Positions 15,897 through 25,127 are shown, counted from the first letter of the stretch. The stretch: 64,000 nucleotides of DNA from Hydrogenophaga sp. 2FB (GCF_005503365.1 NZ_SCML01000022.1:35618-99617), one strand, 5' to 3'. Translations and numbers: made by a program. Notes: generated by a model not told the origin, from the letters alone.

Positions 15897-16907
15897 ATGA
15901 AACCATTCCTCCTGGGCTGCAACGGCCGTGGCGTGCAACACGCGCCAGGCTCACCCCCTTCCATCGACGAACAATTCCGCATGGTCCGTTCTTCGGGTGT
16001 GTTTGATTTTTTTGACCGGATGCCACAGCCCGGACAGGAGTCCGAATACCTGCGGGCTTCCGAGAAGCACGGACTGCCCATGCTGACAGGGCTGTGGACC
16101 TACACGGCCGGGCGGGACGAGGCCCTGCTGATCAAGCACCTGCGCCTCACCAAGGATGCGCTAGGCGAATGCCACAACATCATGCTGTACCGGGACCATG
16201 CCGATGGACACGTGCTGAACGATGACGAGGTGGTGAACTTCTACCGGCTGGCCTATGAAGAGTCCCAACGGCTGGGCATCGACATCACCTTCGAAGTGCA
16301 CATTTACATGTGGTCGGAAGACGTGCGGCGGGTGATGAAGGTCGCCGAGAAGGTTCGACAGGAAGGCATGCCTTTCAACTTTCTGCTCGACCACAGCCAT
16401 GTGCTGATCAAACTGGAGAACCCGGCCGAACAGGATCTCTGCGGCATCCGCGAAGACGTGGAGGCTGGCCGACTGGTCCTCGATCCGTTCGAGCCGGGGA
16501 ACATCGTCGACCACTGGATCGCCGAGAACTTCACGCTCTGGCACGCGGTGCGCCCGGTCGCACCCAACGGGCCGATCAACCAGTGGGCCCATCACCCTGA
16601 TGGCCGCCCAGGCCGCGCCTGCCAATACCCGTTTTTGCGGCCCCGACCGGGTGAATGGCACTCGGACTGGTTTGCCTACAAGCTCGAGCCCACCAAAGAG
16701 GTGGTGCGCAAAGTGCTGCGCGCCCACCTGAACCGCCCCGACAGCCGCTTGCGCTACGTGACGACGGAGATCATCGATCTGCCCGACTACGGCGATGGCG
16801 CGCGCTACTCGCTGTTTGAGCACAGCGTGGCGCTGGCCGAATGGATCCGCGCGACCGCACAGCAACTCGCCGCCGAACGCTGCCGCCCCACCGAACCGGC
16901 GCCATAA
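15897..16907 (+). CDS. Xylose-isomerase-like TIM-barrel protein
   Basis: Cytosolic protein of 336 residues resembling the sugar-phosphate isomerase/epimerase (AP endonuclease 2-like) TIM-barrel fold. Candidate metal ligands lie at barrel-strand ends: Glu in ITFEVHIYMWSED, Asp/His in NFLLDHSHV, His in NFTLWHAVRP, and Glu in VTTEIIDLP. It does not closely match a named enzyme I recognise. The start ATG 15897 is 13 bases after the oxygenase stop, so it is co-transcribed with it. It could process the demethylated product by isomerisation or ring hydrolysis, or be a lyase; this is inferred from position. Its large inserted region (residues about 220-265) distinguishes it from ordinary sugar isomerases. 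Confidence 0.6.
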   Translation: MKPFLLGCNGRGVQHAPGSPPSIDEQFRMVRSSGVFDFFDRMPQPGQESEYLRASEKHGLPMLTGLWTYTAGRDEALLIKHLRLTKDALGECHNIMLYRDHADGHVLNDDEVVNFYRLAYEESQRLGIDITFEVHIYMWSEDVRRVMKVAEKVRQEGMPFNFLLDHSHVLIKLENPAEQDLCGIREDVEAGRLVLDPFEPGNIVDHWIAENFTLWHAVRPVAPNGPINQWAHHPDGRPGRACQYPFLRPRPGEWHSDWFAYKLEPTKEVVRKVLRAHLNRPDSRLRYVTTEIIDLPDYGDGARYSLFEHSVALAEWIRATAQQLAAERCRPTEPAP

Positions 16908-17032
16908 GCGGGCACGGCCCAACGGCTTGAGACGGGAATTTCCGCCACTGGCGCGAGACTTGCTAGCATGCAGGCAAGCCGCGCCACATGCCGTTGCCGG
17001 CGGACCATCGTTTTTCCCGTCGAAAGCACCGC

Positions 17033-20000
17033 ATGGCCATTCATGTCGCCCTGAGCCACATCACCCACTACCGGTACGACCGGCTGGTCAAGCTGGGGCC
17101 CCAGGTGGTCCGCCTGCGGCCCGCGCCGCACAGCCGCACCAAGGTGCTCTCCTACTCGCAGCGCATCGAGCCCGAGGGCCATTTCATCAACTGGCAGCAG
17201 GACCCGTTTGCCAACTACCAGGCCCGCCTGGTGTTCCCCGAGCCCACCACCGAGTTCAAGGTCACGATCGACCTGGTGGTGGAGATGGCGGTGCACAACC
17301 CGTTCGACTTCTTCCTCGAACCCTCGGCCGAGAACTTCCCCTTCCAGTACGACGAGGCACAGAAACAGGAACTCGCGCCCTACCTCGCCACCATCCCCCT
17401 CACGCCGCTGCTGCAGAAGTACGTCGATGACGTGAGCCGCGAGAAACGCCGCACGATCGACTTCCTGGTCGAGATCAACCAGCGGCTGCAGCACGACATC
17501 GCGTACACCATCCGCATGGAGCCGGGCGTGCAGACGCCCGAAGACACGCTCAAACTCAAGAGCGGTTCCTGCCGCGACACAGGCTGGCTGCTGGTGCAGA
17601 TCCTGCGCCACATGGGCCTGGCGGCGCGCTTCGTCTCGGGCTACCTGATCCAGCTCACGCCGGACGTGAAATCGGTCGACGGCCCCAGCGGCCCCGAGAA
17701 GGATTTCACCGACCTGCACGCCTGGTGCGAGGTGTTCCTGCCCGGTGCCGGCTGGATCGGTCTGGACCCGACCTCCGGCCTCCTCGCGGGTGAAGGCCAC
17801 GTGCCGCTGGCCTGCACGCCGCAGCCCTCCAGCGCCGCGCCGGTGGAAGGGGCGATGGACGAGTGCGAGGTCGAATTCAGCCACCACATGGGTGTCACGC
17901 GCGTCTTCGAATCGCCACGCGTCACCAACCCCTACACCGACGAGCAATGGGCCGGCGTGCTGGCCCTGGGCGAGAAGGTCGACGCCGATCTGGTGAAGCA
18001 CGACGTGCGTCTGACCATGGGCGGCGAGCCCACCTACGTGGCCACCAGCGACCGCGATGCCGCCGAGTGGAACACCGACGCGCTCGGCCCCACCAAGCGC
18101 GGCTACGCCACCGAGTTGCTCGGGCGGCTGCGCGAGCAGTACGGCGCGGGCGGCTTCATTCACATGGGCCAGGGCAAGTGGTACCCGGGCGAGCAGTTGC
18201 CGCGTTGGGCGCTCTCGATGTTCTGGCGCGCCGATGGCGACACCGTCTGGAAGAACCCCGCCCTGCTGGCCGACGAGCGCGATCCGGCGCACCGCACCAG
18301 CGACGACGCGCGCCGCTTCACGCACGAGCTGGCGCGCCAGCTTGGGCTGTCCGCCCAACACATCACGCCCGGCTTCGAAGACACCTGGTACTACCTCTGG
18401 CGCGAGCGCCGCCTGCCGGTGAACGTGGACCCGTTCGACAGCAAGCTCGACGACGAACTCGAACGCGCCCGCCTGCGCCGCGTGTTCAGCCAGGGGCTGG
18501 AAGCCACGGTGGGCTACGTGCTGCCTCTGCAGGCCAATAGCAGCAACATCTGGTCCACCGGCCCTTGGTTCTTGCGCGACGAGCGCATGTACCTGATCCC
18601 GGGCGACTCGCCCATGGGCTACCGGTTGCCGCTGGACTCGCTGCCCTGGGTGTCGGCAGGCGATTACCCGTACCACATCGAGCAGGACCCGCATGCCCCG
18701 CGCACCCCGCTGCCGAGCAGCGCGGCGGTCAAGTGGCAGAGGCCCGCATCAGAAGCCATGCCCGCACCGGCCCAGGCCGCGCGCGCACCCCGGCGTGGCG
18801 AATCGGCCGCCTGGCTCTCCCGCACCGCGCTGTGCGTGGAGGCGCGCGACCCGCACCGCTCCAACGGCCCCAAAGCCGAGAAGGCTGGCGGCGGCAAGCA
18901 CCACCACCTCTACGTCTTCATGCCGCCGATGGCGCGGCTGGAGGACTACCTCGACCTGATCGCCGCCGTGGAGGCCACGGCCGAACAACTGGGCATGGCC
19001 ATCGTGCTCGAAGGCTACCCGCCGCCGCGCGACCCGCGCCTGAAGATGCTGCAGGTCACGCCCGACCCGGGCGTGATCGAGGTCAACATCCATCCCGCGA
19101 GCCACTGGGGCGAGCTGGTGGAGCACACCGAATTCCTCTACGAAGCGGCGCACCAGACGCGCCTGTGCGCCGAGAAGTTCATGACCGATGGCCGCCACAC
19201 CGGCACGGGGGGCGGCAACCACTTCGTGCTCGGCGGCGCCACCACGGACGACTCGCCCTTCCTGCGCAAGCCCGAGCTGCTGGGCAGCCTGCTCGCTTAC
19301 TGGCACAACCATCCTGCGCTGTCGTACCTGTTCAGCGGCATGTTCATCGGCCCGACCAGCCAGGCCCCGCGCGTGGACGAGGCGCGCAACGACCAGCTGG
19401 TCGAGCTGGAGATCGCGCTCGCGCAGATCGAGAAAAACCGCGAGACCCATGGCGACCAGATGCCACCCTGGACGGTGGACCGCACGCTGCGCAACATCCT
19501 GATCGACGTCACCGGCAACACCCACCGCAGCGAGTTCTGCATCGACAAGCTCTACTCGCCCGACGGCCCCACCGGCCGCCTGGGCCTGCTGGAATTGCGC
19601 GCGTTTGAAATGCCGCCCCACGCGCGCATGAGCATCGCGCAACAGCTGCTGCTGCGCGCCATGGTCGCGCGCTTCTGGCAACAACCGTGGAGCGGCAAGC
19701 TCACGCGCTGGGGCACGGCCCTGCACGACCGTTGTCTGCTGCCCACCTTCGTGCGCATGGACTTCGAGGACGTGCTCGCCGACATGGCCGATGCCGGTTA
19801 CCCGTTCGACATGGCGTGGTTCGAACCGCATTTCGAGTTCCGCTTCCCACTGCTGGGTCAGGTCGCGGCGCGCGGCATCGAACTCACCCTGCGCAACGCG
19901 CTCGAGCCCTGGCACGTGATGGGCGAAGAAGGCGCGGTCGGTGGCACGGTGCGTTATGTGGACTCGTCGCTCGAACGCGTGGAAGTGCGCGTGAGCGGCT

Positions 20001-20380
20001 TCAACGACAGCCGCCACGTGATCACCTGCAACGGCCGCGCCCTGCCCCTGCAGAGCACCGGGACGGCAGGCGAGTTCGTGGCCGGCGTGCGCTACAAGGC
20101 GTGGAGCCCGCCGTCGGCGCTGCACCCCTCGATTCCCGCGCACGCACCGCTCACCTTCGACATCGTCGACACCTGGCTCAAGCGCTCGATGGGTGGTTGC
20201 CAGTACCACGTCGCCCACCCGGGCGGGCGCAACTACGACACCTTTCCCATCAACGCCTACGAAGCCGAAAGCCGCCGGCTCTCGCGCTTTTTCCAGATGG
20301 GCCACACGCCCGGGCGCATGGATGTCGCGCCGGCCCGTCACAGCATGGAGTTCCCGTTCACGCTGGACCTGAGAACATGA
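17033..20380 (+). CDS. Transglutaminase-like / DUF2126 putative amidoligase fusion
   Basis: Large two-part protein, 1115 residues. The N-terminal part (about 1-290) is a bacterial transglutaminase-like cysteine protease module with an N-terminal beta domain and the triad Cys in KSGSCRDTGW (about 180), His in DLHAWCEVF (about 228) and Asp in GLDPTSG (about 245). The rest is DUF2126, proposed in the literature to be an amidoligase of the carboxylate-amine ligase superfamily, with dense conserved stretches such as GGGNHFVLGG and EFCIDKLYSPDGPTGR. Start ATG 17033 gives the normal N-terminus. It is followed after 34 bases by the ATP-grasp/alpha-E gene and then a second transglutaminase. Together they are predicted to make and trim an unidentified peptide-like product. 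Confidence 0.85.
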   Translation: MAIHVALSHITHYRYDRLVKLGPQVVRLRPAPHSRTKVLSYSQRIEPEGHFINWQQDPFANYQARLVFPEPTTEFKVTIDLVVEMAVHNPFDFFLEPSAENFPFQYDEAQKQELAPYLATIPLTPLLQKYVDDVSREKRRTIDFLVEINQRLQHDIAYTIRMEPGVQTPEDTLKLKSGSCRDTGWLLVQILRHMGLAARFVSGYLIQLTPDVKSVDGPSGPEKDFTDLHAWCEVFLPGAGWIGLDPTSGLLAGEGHVPLACTPQPSSAAPVEGAMDECEVEFSHHMGVTRVFESPRVTNPYTDEQWAGVLALGEKVDADLVKHDVRLTMGGEPTYVATSDRDAAEWNTDALGPTKRGYATELLGRLREQYGAGGFIHMGQGKWYPGEQLPRWALSMFWRADGDTVWKNPALLADERDPAHRTSDDARRFTHELARQLGLSAQHITPGFEDTWYYLWRERRLPVNVDPFDSKLDDELERARLRRVFSQGLEATVGYVLPLQANSSNIWSTGPWFLRDERMYLIPGDSPMGYRLPLDSLPWVSAGDYPYHIEQDPHAPRTPLPSSAAVKWQRPASEAMPAPAQAARAPRRGESAAWLSRTALCVEARDPHRSNGPKAEKAGGGKHHHLYVFMPPMARLEDYLDLIAAVEATAEQLGMAIVLEGYPPPRDPRLKMLQVTPDPGVIEVNIHPASHWGELVEHTEFLYEAAHQTRLCAEKFMTDGRHTGTGGGNHFVLGGATTDDSPFLRKPELLGSLLAYWHNHPALSYLFSGMFIGPTSQAPRVDEARNDQLVELEIALAQIEKNRETHGDQMPPWTVDRTLRNILIDVTGNTHRSEFCIDKLYSPDGPTGRLGLLELRAFEMPPHARMSIAQQLLLRAMVARFWQQPWSGKLTRWGTALHDRCLLPTFVRMDFEDVLADMADAGYPFDMAWFEPHFEFRFPLLGQVAARGIELTLRNALEPWHVMGEEGAVGGTVRYVDSSLERVEVRVSGFNDSRHVITCNGRALPLQSTGTAGEFVAGVRYKAWSPPSALHPSIPAHAPLTFDIVDTWLKRSMGGCQYHVAHPGGRNYDTFPINAYEAESRRLSRFFQMGHTPGRMDVAPARHSMEFPFTLDLRT

Positions 20381-20414
20381 GGATTTCGGGGGCTCAAAGG
20401 GCATACTTCGACGT

Positions 20415-23015
20415 GTGAATCTCGACCCCACCGACTCGCTCTTTGACACACTGCGTCCCGACACCCCGGGTGAATGGGCGCTGTCGCTGTCGATCCCGGC
20501 CGACCCCGGCCACCATGATGAACTGCGCGCGGGCGGCGCGCCCGAGTCGTCGGTGCTCGCGCCGCCGTGGGCCCGCTTCTTCGAGAACATCGGCGGCGAC
20601 GGGTTTGCCGACCTGAACCGCCGCGCCGAGAACCTGCAGCGCCAGATCCGCGACAACGGCGTGACCTACAACGTCTACGCCGACGCCTCGAAAGGCCTGC
20701 AACGCCCGTGGGCGCTCGACCTCTTCCCCATGATCATCGGCCCGCAGGACTGGGCGCAGATCGAAAGCGGCGTGCTGCAGCGCACCCGCCTGCTCAACGC
20801 CATGATGGCCGACCTGTATGGCGAACGCGAGCTGCTGAAGAAGTCGCTACTGCCACCCGCGCTGGTGCAAGGCCACCCCGGTTATTTGCGCTCCATGCAA
20901 GGCATGAAGCCCCGCGGCGACACCTGGCTGCACATCGTCGGCTTCGACCTGGCCCGCGGCCCCGACGGCCGCTGGTGGGTGGTGGGCCAGCGCACGCAGG
21001 CGCCCTCGGGTCTGGGCTATCTGCTGGAAAACCGCCTCGCGATCTCGCGCCAGTTCCCCAAGGCGTTCTCCGGCATGCGGGTGCAGCGCCTGTCGGCGAG
21101 CTACCGCGCGCTCATGGACGGCATCAAGCGCATGGCGCCCGAGGGCGAGAACGCGCGCATTGCGCTGCTCACGCCAGGCCCGTACAACGAAACCTATTTC
21201 GAGCACGCCTACCTGGCGCGTTACCTCGGCCTCACGCTGGTGGAGGGCAACGACCTCACCGTGCGCGACCAGCGCCTGTTCCTCAAGACGCTGCATGGCC
21301 TGGAGCCCGTGCATGCACTGATCAAGCGGCTCGACGACGAATGGCTGGACCCGCTGGAACTGCGCTCGGACTCGCGCCTGGGCGTGCCCGGCCTGTTGCA
21401 GGTGCTGCGCGCGGGCAACCTGCTGCTGCTCAACACGCCGGGTTCGGCCCCGCTGGAATCGAACGCCCTGTTGGGCTTCCTGCCCGCCATCAGCCGCCAC
21501 CTGCTGGGCGAGGAACTGAGCCTGCCGTCGCTGGCCACCTGGTGGTGCGGCGAAGACGCGGCGCTGCGCGAGGTGCTGCCGTTGCTCAAGGAAAGCGTCA
21601 TCAAGTCCACCTACCCGAGTTCGGAGATGGACGCGGTGATGGGGCTGTCCTTGAGCCCGCGCGAACTCGACGAATGGGCCGGGCGCATGGCGCGCCACCC
21701 GGACGAGCACACCGTGCAGTCGTGGCTGCCGCTGTCGCAAACGCCGACCTGGTCGGACGAGCGGCTCGTTCCGCGCTCGGCCATGCTGCGCGTGTTCGCG
21801 ATGGCCGATGGCCCCGGGTCCTGGCGCGTGGTGCCCGGCGGGCTGGTGCGCCTGGCGCCGCGCGGACAGCTCGTGGCCGCCATGCAGCGCGGTGGCAGCA
21901 GCGCCGATTGCTGGGTCATGACCGATGGCCCGGTGGACCACAGCAACCTGCTGATTTCCGCAGGCGGCATCCCCACCGCCGCGCCGCAGAAGCGCACGGT
22001 GACCAGCCGCGCCGCCGAGAACCTGTTCTGGCTCGGCCGCTATACCGAACGCGCCGAGAACAGCGTGCGCCTGGCGCAGATCGCGCTCAACCACCTCGAT
22101 GGTGAAGAGCCCGCGTCCCCCGCCTTGCTGGAATGGCTCTCGCAGACCGCGCGCGAGAACTCGCTCGTGCTGCCGAGCGTGCCCGGCGCCCTGCAATCGC
22201 CGCGCGTGTTCGCCCGCAGCCTCATGGCCGCGCTGTCGCCCGAGCCCGACGACCCGATGGCCGCGCAATCCTTCAGCGTGGGCTTCAACCTGCGCGCCCT
22301 CAAATCCGCCGCCGCACAGGTGCGCGCGCGCCTGTCGCAGGAACACTGGAACCTCATCGAGCGCACCGAGGCGCGCTTCGCGCGCGACTGCGCCACGCTG
22401 TCGACCGACGCCGAGTACGCCACCGCCGAAGCCATCGTGGCGCTGCAGCGCGCGAACGAACAGCTCGCGGCCATCACCGGTTCGCAAACCGATCGCATGG
22501 TGCACGACGACGGTTGGCGCCTGCTCTCGATGGGCCGCCACATCGAGCGTCTGACCACGCTGTCGCGCGCGCTCGCGCTGGCGCTCGAACACGGCTGCGT
22601 GCACGACGCGGCCGGCTTCGAGGCGGTGGTTGCGCTGTTCGACAGCACCATCACCTTCCACGCGCAATACCAGCAGCGCCGCGACATGGTCGCGCTGATC
22701 GAACTGCTGGTGCAGGACGGCGACAACCCCCGTTCGCTGACCTGGGTGGTGGACACGCTGCGCGCGCGCCTGGGCCGGCTCGCGCAAAGCGCCGCGCCGC
22801 AGGACGCGCTGCTCGTGCGCCACTTGCCCGACCCCGCCACCTGGTTGCTCCCGGACCTGAGCAACTGGCAGCGCGGCCCCGATGGGCACCGCCACTGGAC
22901 CGATCTGGCCAACCTGCTCGACGACTGCGAAGCCGCCGCCAGGACCGTGTCCGACGAAATCTCACGTCTGCATTTCAGCCACGCGGACCAGAGCAACCAG
23001 AGCCTGGGAGCCTGA
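20415..23015 (+). CDS. Circularly permuted ATP-grasp / alpha-E fusion protein
   Basis: Fusion of a circularly permuted ATP-grasp domain (residues about 60-500) to an alpha-E helical domain (about 545-860), 866 residues. The ATP-grasp half contains NGVTYNVYAD, LDLFPMIIGPQDW, PGPYNETYFEH, LVEGNDLTVRD and GGLVRLAP; the alpha-E half contains AAENLFWLGRYTERAEN and GRHIERLTTLSRAL. ATP-grasp enzymes of this type are expected to join amino acids through acyl phosphates; alpha-E is an accessory domain of unknown function. Many relatives encode the two halves as separate genes, so this is a natural fusion. The start is the GTG at 20415 (MNLDPTDSLFDTL). It is followed by the transglutaminase gene with a two-base gap. 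Confidence 0.85.
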   Translation: MNLDPTDSLFDTLRPDTPGEWALSLSIPADPGHHDELRAGGAPESSVLAPPWARFFENIGGDGFADLNRRAENLQRQIRDNGVTYNVYADASKGLQRPWALDLFPMIIGPQDWAQIESGVLQRTRLLNAMMADLYGERELLKKSLLPPALVQGHPGYLRSMQGMKPRGDTWLHIVGFDLARGPDGRWWVVGQRTQAPSGLGYLLENRLAISRQFPKAFSGMRVQRLSASYRALMDGIKRMAPEGENARIALLTPGPYNETYFEHAYLARYLGLTLVEGNDLTVRDQRLFLKTLHGLEPVHALIKRLDDEWLDPLELRSDSRLGVPGLLQVLRAGNLLLLNTPGSAPLESNALLGFLPAISRHLLGEELSLPSLATWWCGEDAALREVLPLLKESVIKSTYPSSEMDAVMGLSLSPRELDEWAGRMARHPDEHTVQSWLPLSQTPTWSDERLVPRSAMLRVFAMADGPGSWRVVPGGLVRLAPRGQLVAAMQRGGSSADCWVMTDGPVDHSNLLISAGGIPTAAPQKRTVTSRAAENLFWLGRYTERAENSVRLAQIALNHLDGEEPASPALLEWLSQTARENSLVLPSVPGALQSPRVFARSLMAALSPEPDDPMAAQSFSVGFNLRALKSAAAQVRARLSQEHWNLIERTEARFARDCATLSTDAEYATAEAIVALQRANEQLAAITGSQTDRMVHDDGWRLLSMGRHIERLTTLSRALALALEHGCVHDAAGFEAVVALFDSTITFHAQYQQRRDMVALIELLVQDGDNPRSLTWVVDTLRARLGRLAQSAAPQDALLVRHLPDPATWLLPDLSNWQRGPDGHRHWTDLANLLDDCEAAARTVSDEISRLHFSHADQSNQSLGA

Positions 23016-23017
23016 CC

Positions 23018-23989
23018 GTGCGCCTGCGCATCCTGCACCGCACCCGCTACCGCTACCACGGCAGCATCGACATGGCGCAGCACATGGCGCACCTGCAACC
23101 CGTGAGCACCGCATCGCAACGCATGCTCACACACGAGTTGCGCATCGACCCCGAACCCGCCGCACGCAGCGAGACCACCGACGTGTTCGGCAACCAGCGC
23201 ACCTTCTTCTCGCTGCAGTCCAACCACAACATGCTGACCGTGGAAGCCGACAGCCTGGTCGACACGCAGGCGCCCAGGCCCCTGCCTGAAAACCCGCCCT
23301 GGCGCGGCCAGACCTGGGAGCGCGTGCGCGAGCATTTCCGCTACCGTGCCCACGCGCCGTTCGATGCGGCCAGCGAATTCCTCTTCGCCTCGCCCTACGT
23401 GCCACGCGACGACGCCTTCTCCACCTTCGCCCGCCCCGCGTTCAAGCCCGGCCGACCGGTGCTGGAGGCCACGCGCGCGTTGATGGAGCGCATCCACACC
23501 GAACTCACCTACGAGAGCGACAGCACCGAGGTCAACACGCCCGCACTCGAAGCGCTCGCACAGGGCAAGGGCGTGTGCCAGGACTTCGCCCACATCATGC
23601 TGGGCTGCCTGCGCTCGCTGGGCCTGCCGGCGCGCTACGTCAGCGGTTACCTGCTCACGCGCCCGCCACCGGGCAAGCCGCGCCTGATCGGCGCCGACGC
23701 CTCGCACGCCTGGGTGTCGATGTACGTGCCCCTGCCCGGTGGCACCGCGAAGAACGCACCCACCGGCGCGTGGTTCGACTTCGATCCGACCAACAACCGC
23801 TGCGGCTGGGGCAGCCCGGGCGAGGACTACGTGACGCTGGCCACCGGCCGCGACTTCGCGGACGTCTCGCCCATGCGCGGCGTGATCCAGAGCGGCGCGC
23901 GGCACACCTTGGCGGTGGCGGTGACGGTGGCGCCGCCGGAGGAGTTCCATCAGATCGGCGGGACCGAAGGAACCCCATCGATAGAATGA
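23018..23989 (+). CDS. Transglutaminase-family protein (cysteine peptidase-like)
   Basis: 323-residue protein with an N-terminal transglutaminase-associated beta domain (MRLRILHRTRYRYHGSI, which begins with the family's usual HxTxYxY pattern) and a transglutaminase-like core at about 155-275. The triad is Cys in GKGVCQDFAH (about 186), His in ASHAWVSMY (about 229) and Asp in FDFDPTNN (about 255). These proteins usually act as peptidases or amidases. The GTG at 23018 lies two bases after the upstream stop, so translation is coupled to the ATP-grasp/alpha-E gene. It is the last member of the three-gene unit and probably processes or removes the peptide product. RidA follows after 25 bases. Confidence 0.85.
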   Translation: MRLRILHRTRYRYHGSIDMAQHMAHLQPVSTASQRMLTHELRIDPEPAARSETTDVFGNQRTFFSLQSNHNMLTVEADSLVDTQAPRPLPENPPWRGQTWERVREHFRYRAHAPFDAASEFLFASPYVPRDDAFSTFARPAFKPGRPVLEATRALMERIHTELTYESDSTEVNTPALEALAQGKGVCQDFAHIMLGCLRSLGLPARYVSGYLLTRPPPGKPRLIGADASHAWVSMYVPLPGGTAKNAPTGAWFDFDPTNNRCGWGSPGEDYVTLATGRDFADVSPMRGVIQSGARHTLAVAVTVAPPEEFHQIGGTEGTPSIE

Positions 23990-24014
23990 ACCGGTCATTT
24001 TTCAGGAGCCCTCC

Positions 24015-24482
24015 ATGAGCGTTTACACCAAGCTGGCCGAACTCGGCATCACCCTTCCGCCCGTCGCGGTGCCCGCGGCGGCCTACGTGCCCTTCGTGCA
24101 AACCGGCAACCTGATTTTTCTGAGCGGCCACATCGCGCGCAAGGACGGCAAGCCCTGGGTCGGCCAGCTCGGGTTGACCATGACCACCGACGAGGCCAGG
24201 CCCGCCGCCCGCGCTGTCGCCATCGACCTGCTCGGCACCCTGGCCGCCGCCTGCCTGGCCGCGGGCAAGGACCTCAACGACGTCAAGCGCATCGTGAAGG
24301 TGCTCAGCCTGGTCAACTCCGCGCCCACCTACACCGAGCAGCACCTGGTCACCAACGGCTGCAGCGAACTCATCGGCGAAGTCTTCGGCACGGTCGGCGC
24401 GCACGCGCGCAGCGCCTTCGGTGTGGCGCAGCTGCCGCTGGGTGCTTGCGTCGAAATCGAGCTCATCGCAGAGCTCGCGTAA
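24015..24482 (+). CDS. RidA family protein
   Basis: Small trimeric RidA/YjgF/UK114-family protein, 155 residues. Members hydrolyse reactive enamine/imine intermediates such as 2-aminoacrylate. The sequence belongs to the longer subgroup: FVQTGNLIFLSGHIARKDG near the N-terminus, VKRIVKVLSLVNSAP in the middle, and a C-terminal ARSAFGVAQLPLGACVEIELIAELA that keeps the arginine expected to bind the substrate carboxylate. CAGGAG lies six bases before the start. It follows the transglutaminase gene by 25 bases, and a TAGAAT-like -10 (23981 area) lies between them, so it may have its own promoter. The remnant of csgG begins right after its stop. Confidence 0.85.
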   Translation: MSVYTKLAELGITLPPVAVPAAAYVPFVQTGNLIFLSGHIARKDGKPWVGQLGLTMTTDEARPAARAVAIDLLGTLAAACLAAGKDLNDVKRIVKVLSLVNSAPTYTEQHLVTNGCSELIGEVFGTVGAHARSAFGVAQLPLGACVEIELIAELA

Positions 24483-24484
24483 CC

Positions 24485-24752
24485 CACGCCTGGGACACGC
24501 ACCTGCAGCAGTCCAACCGCTTCAGCGTGCTGGACCGCGACAACATGAGCGAAACGCGGCAGGAAGCCGGCCTGAGCGGACAGGCGCAGAAACTCAAGGG
24601 CGCCGACTACGTCATCACCGGCGACGTCACCGAGTTCGGCCGCAAGGAAGTGGGCGACCACCAGCTCTTCGGCATCCTGGGCAAAGGCAAGTAGCAATCC
24701 GCCTACGCCAAGGTCAGCCTGAACATCGTTCGGGCGCCTTGCGCTCGGCCCC
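24485..24752 (+). pseudogene. Internal fragment of a CsgG-family lipoprotein gene
   Basis: About 85 codons that match the middle of CsgG/HfaB-type outer-membrane secretion proteins: LQQSNRFSVLDRDNMSE, GADYVITGDVTEFGRKEVGDHQ, then an in-frame TAG at 24692-24694, after which the family sequence resumes (SAYAKVSLNIVRAP). Both the signal peptide and the C-terminal pore part are missing, and no ribosome site precedes the fragment. In many proteobacteria a csgG-like gene sits directly ahead of DUF4810 and DUF799 lipoprotein genes, exactly the genes that follow here, so this is the eroded first gene of that operon. Confidence 0.75.
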
Positions 24753-24776
24753 GTGATCGGCACGGAGGCCCATCCC

Positions 24777-25127
24777 ATGCGACACCCCACCGCACGTGCC
24801 TTGGCACTGCTGGGCGCCACGCTGCTGCTCGCCGGCTGCGTGACCGCACCCAAGCCGCTGTACCACTGGGACAGCTACCCGGCACAGATCCACAAACACT
24901 TCAAGGGCGAGTCCCCCCAGGCCCAGATCGATGCGCTGGAACGGCAACTGAAAAACACGCAGGGCGATGGCGCGGCCACGCCACCCGGTCTGCACGCCCA
25001 TCTGGGCATGCTGTATTCGAAGATCGGCAGAGACGATCAGATGGTCGAGCAGTTCGAACTCGAGAAAGCCAGGTTTCCCGAGTCCGCGCCGTTCATGAAC
25101 CGGCTGCTGGCCCAACTCAAGAAATGA
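24777..25127 (+). CDS. DUF4810 lipoprotein
   Basis: Outer-membrane-targeted lipoprotein, 116 residues. Residues 1-20 are a lipoprotein signal with lipobox LLAGC. The mature part carries the DUF4810 pattern YHWDSYPAQIHKHFKGESPQ followed by a helical repeat (LHAHLGMLYSKIGRDDQMVEQFELEKARFPESAPFMNRLL) resembling a tetratricopeptide helix pair. A good ribosome site (ACGGAGG, 24761-24767) fixes the start at 24777. It overlaps the next gene by ATGA. DUF4810 proteins accompany CsgG- and GNA1162/DUF799-type lipoproteins. Since the csgG partner here is destroyed, the complex is probably non-functional or reduced. Confidence 0.8.
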   Translation: MRHPTARALALLGATLLLAGCVTAPKPLYHWDSYPAQIHKHFKGESPQAQIDALERQLKNTQGDGAATPPGLHAHLGMLYSKIGRDDQMVEQFELEKARFPESAPFMNRLLAQLKK

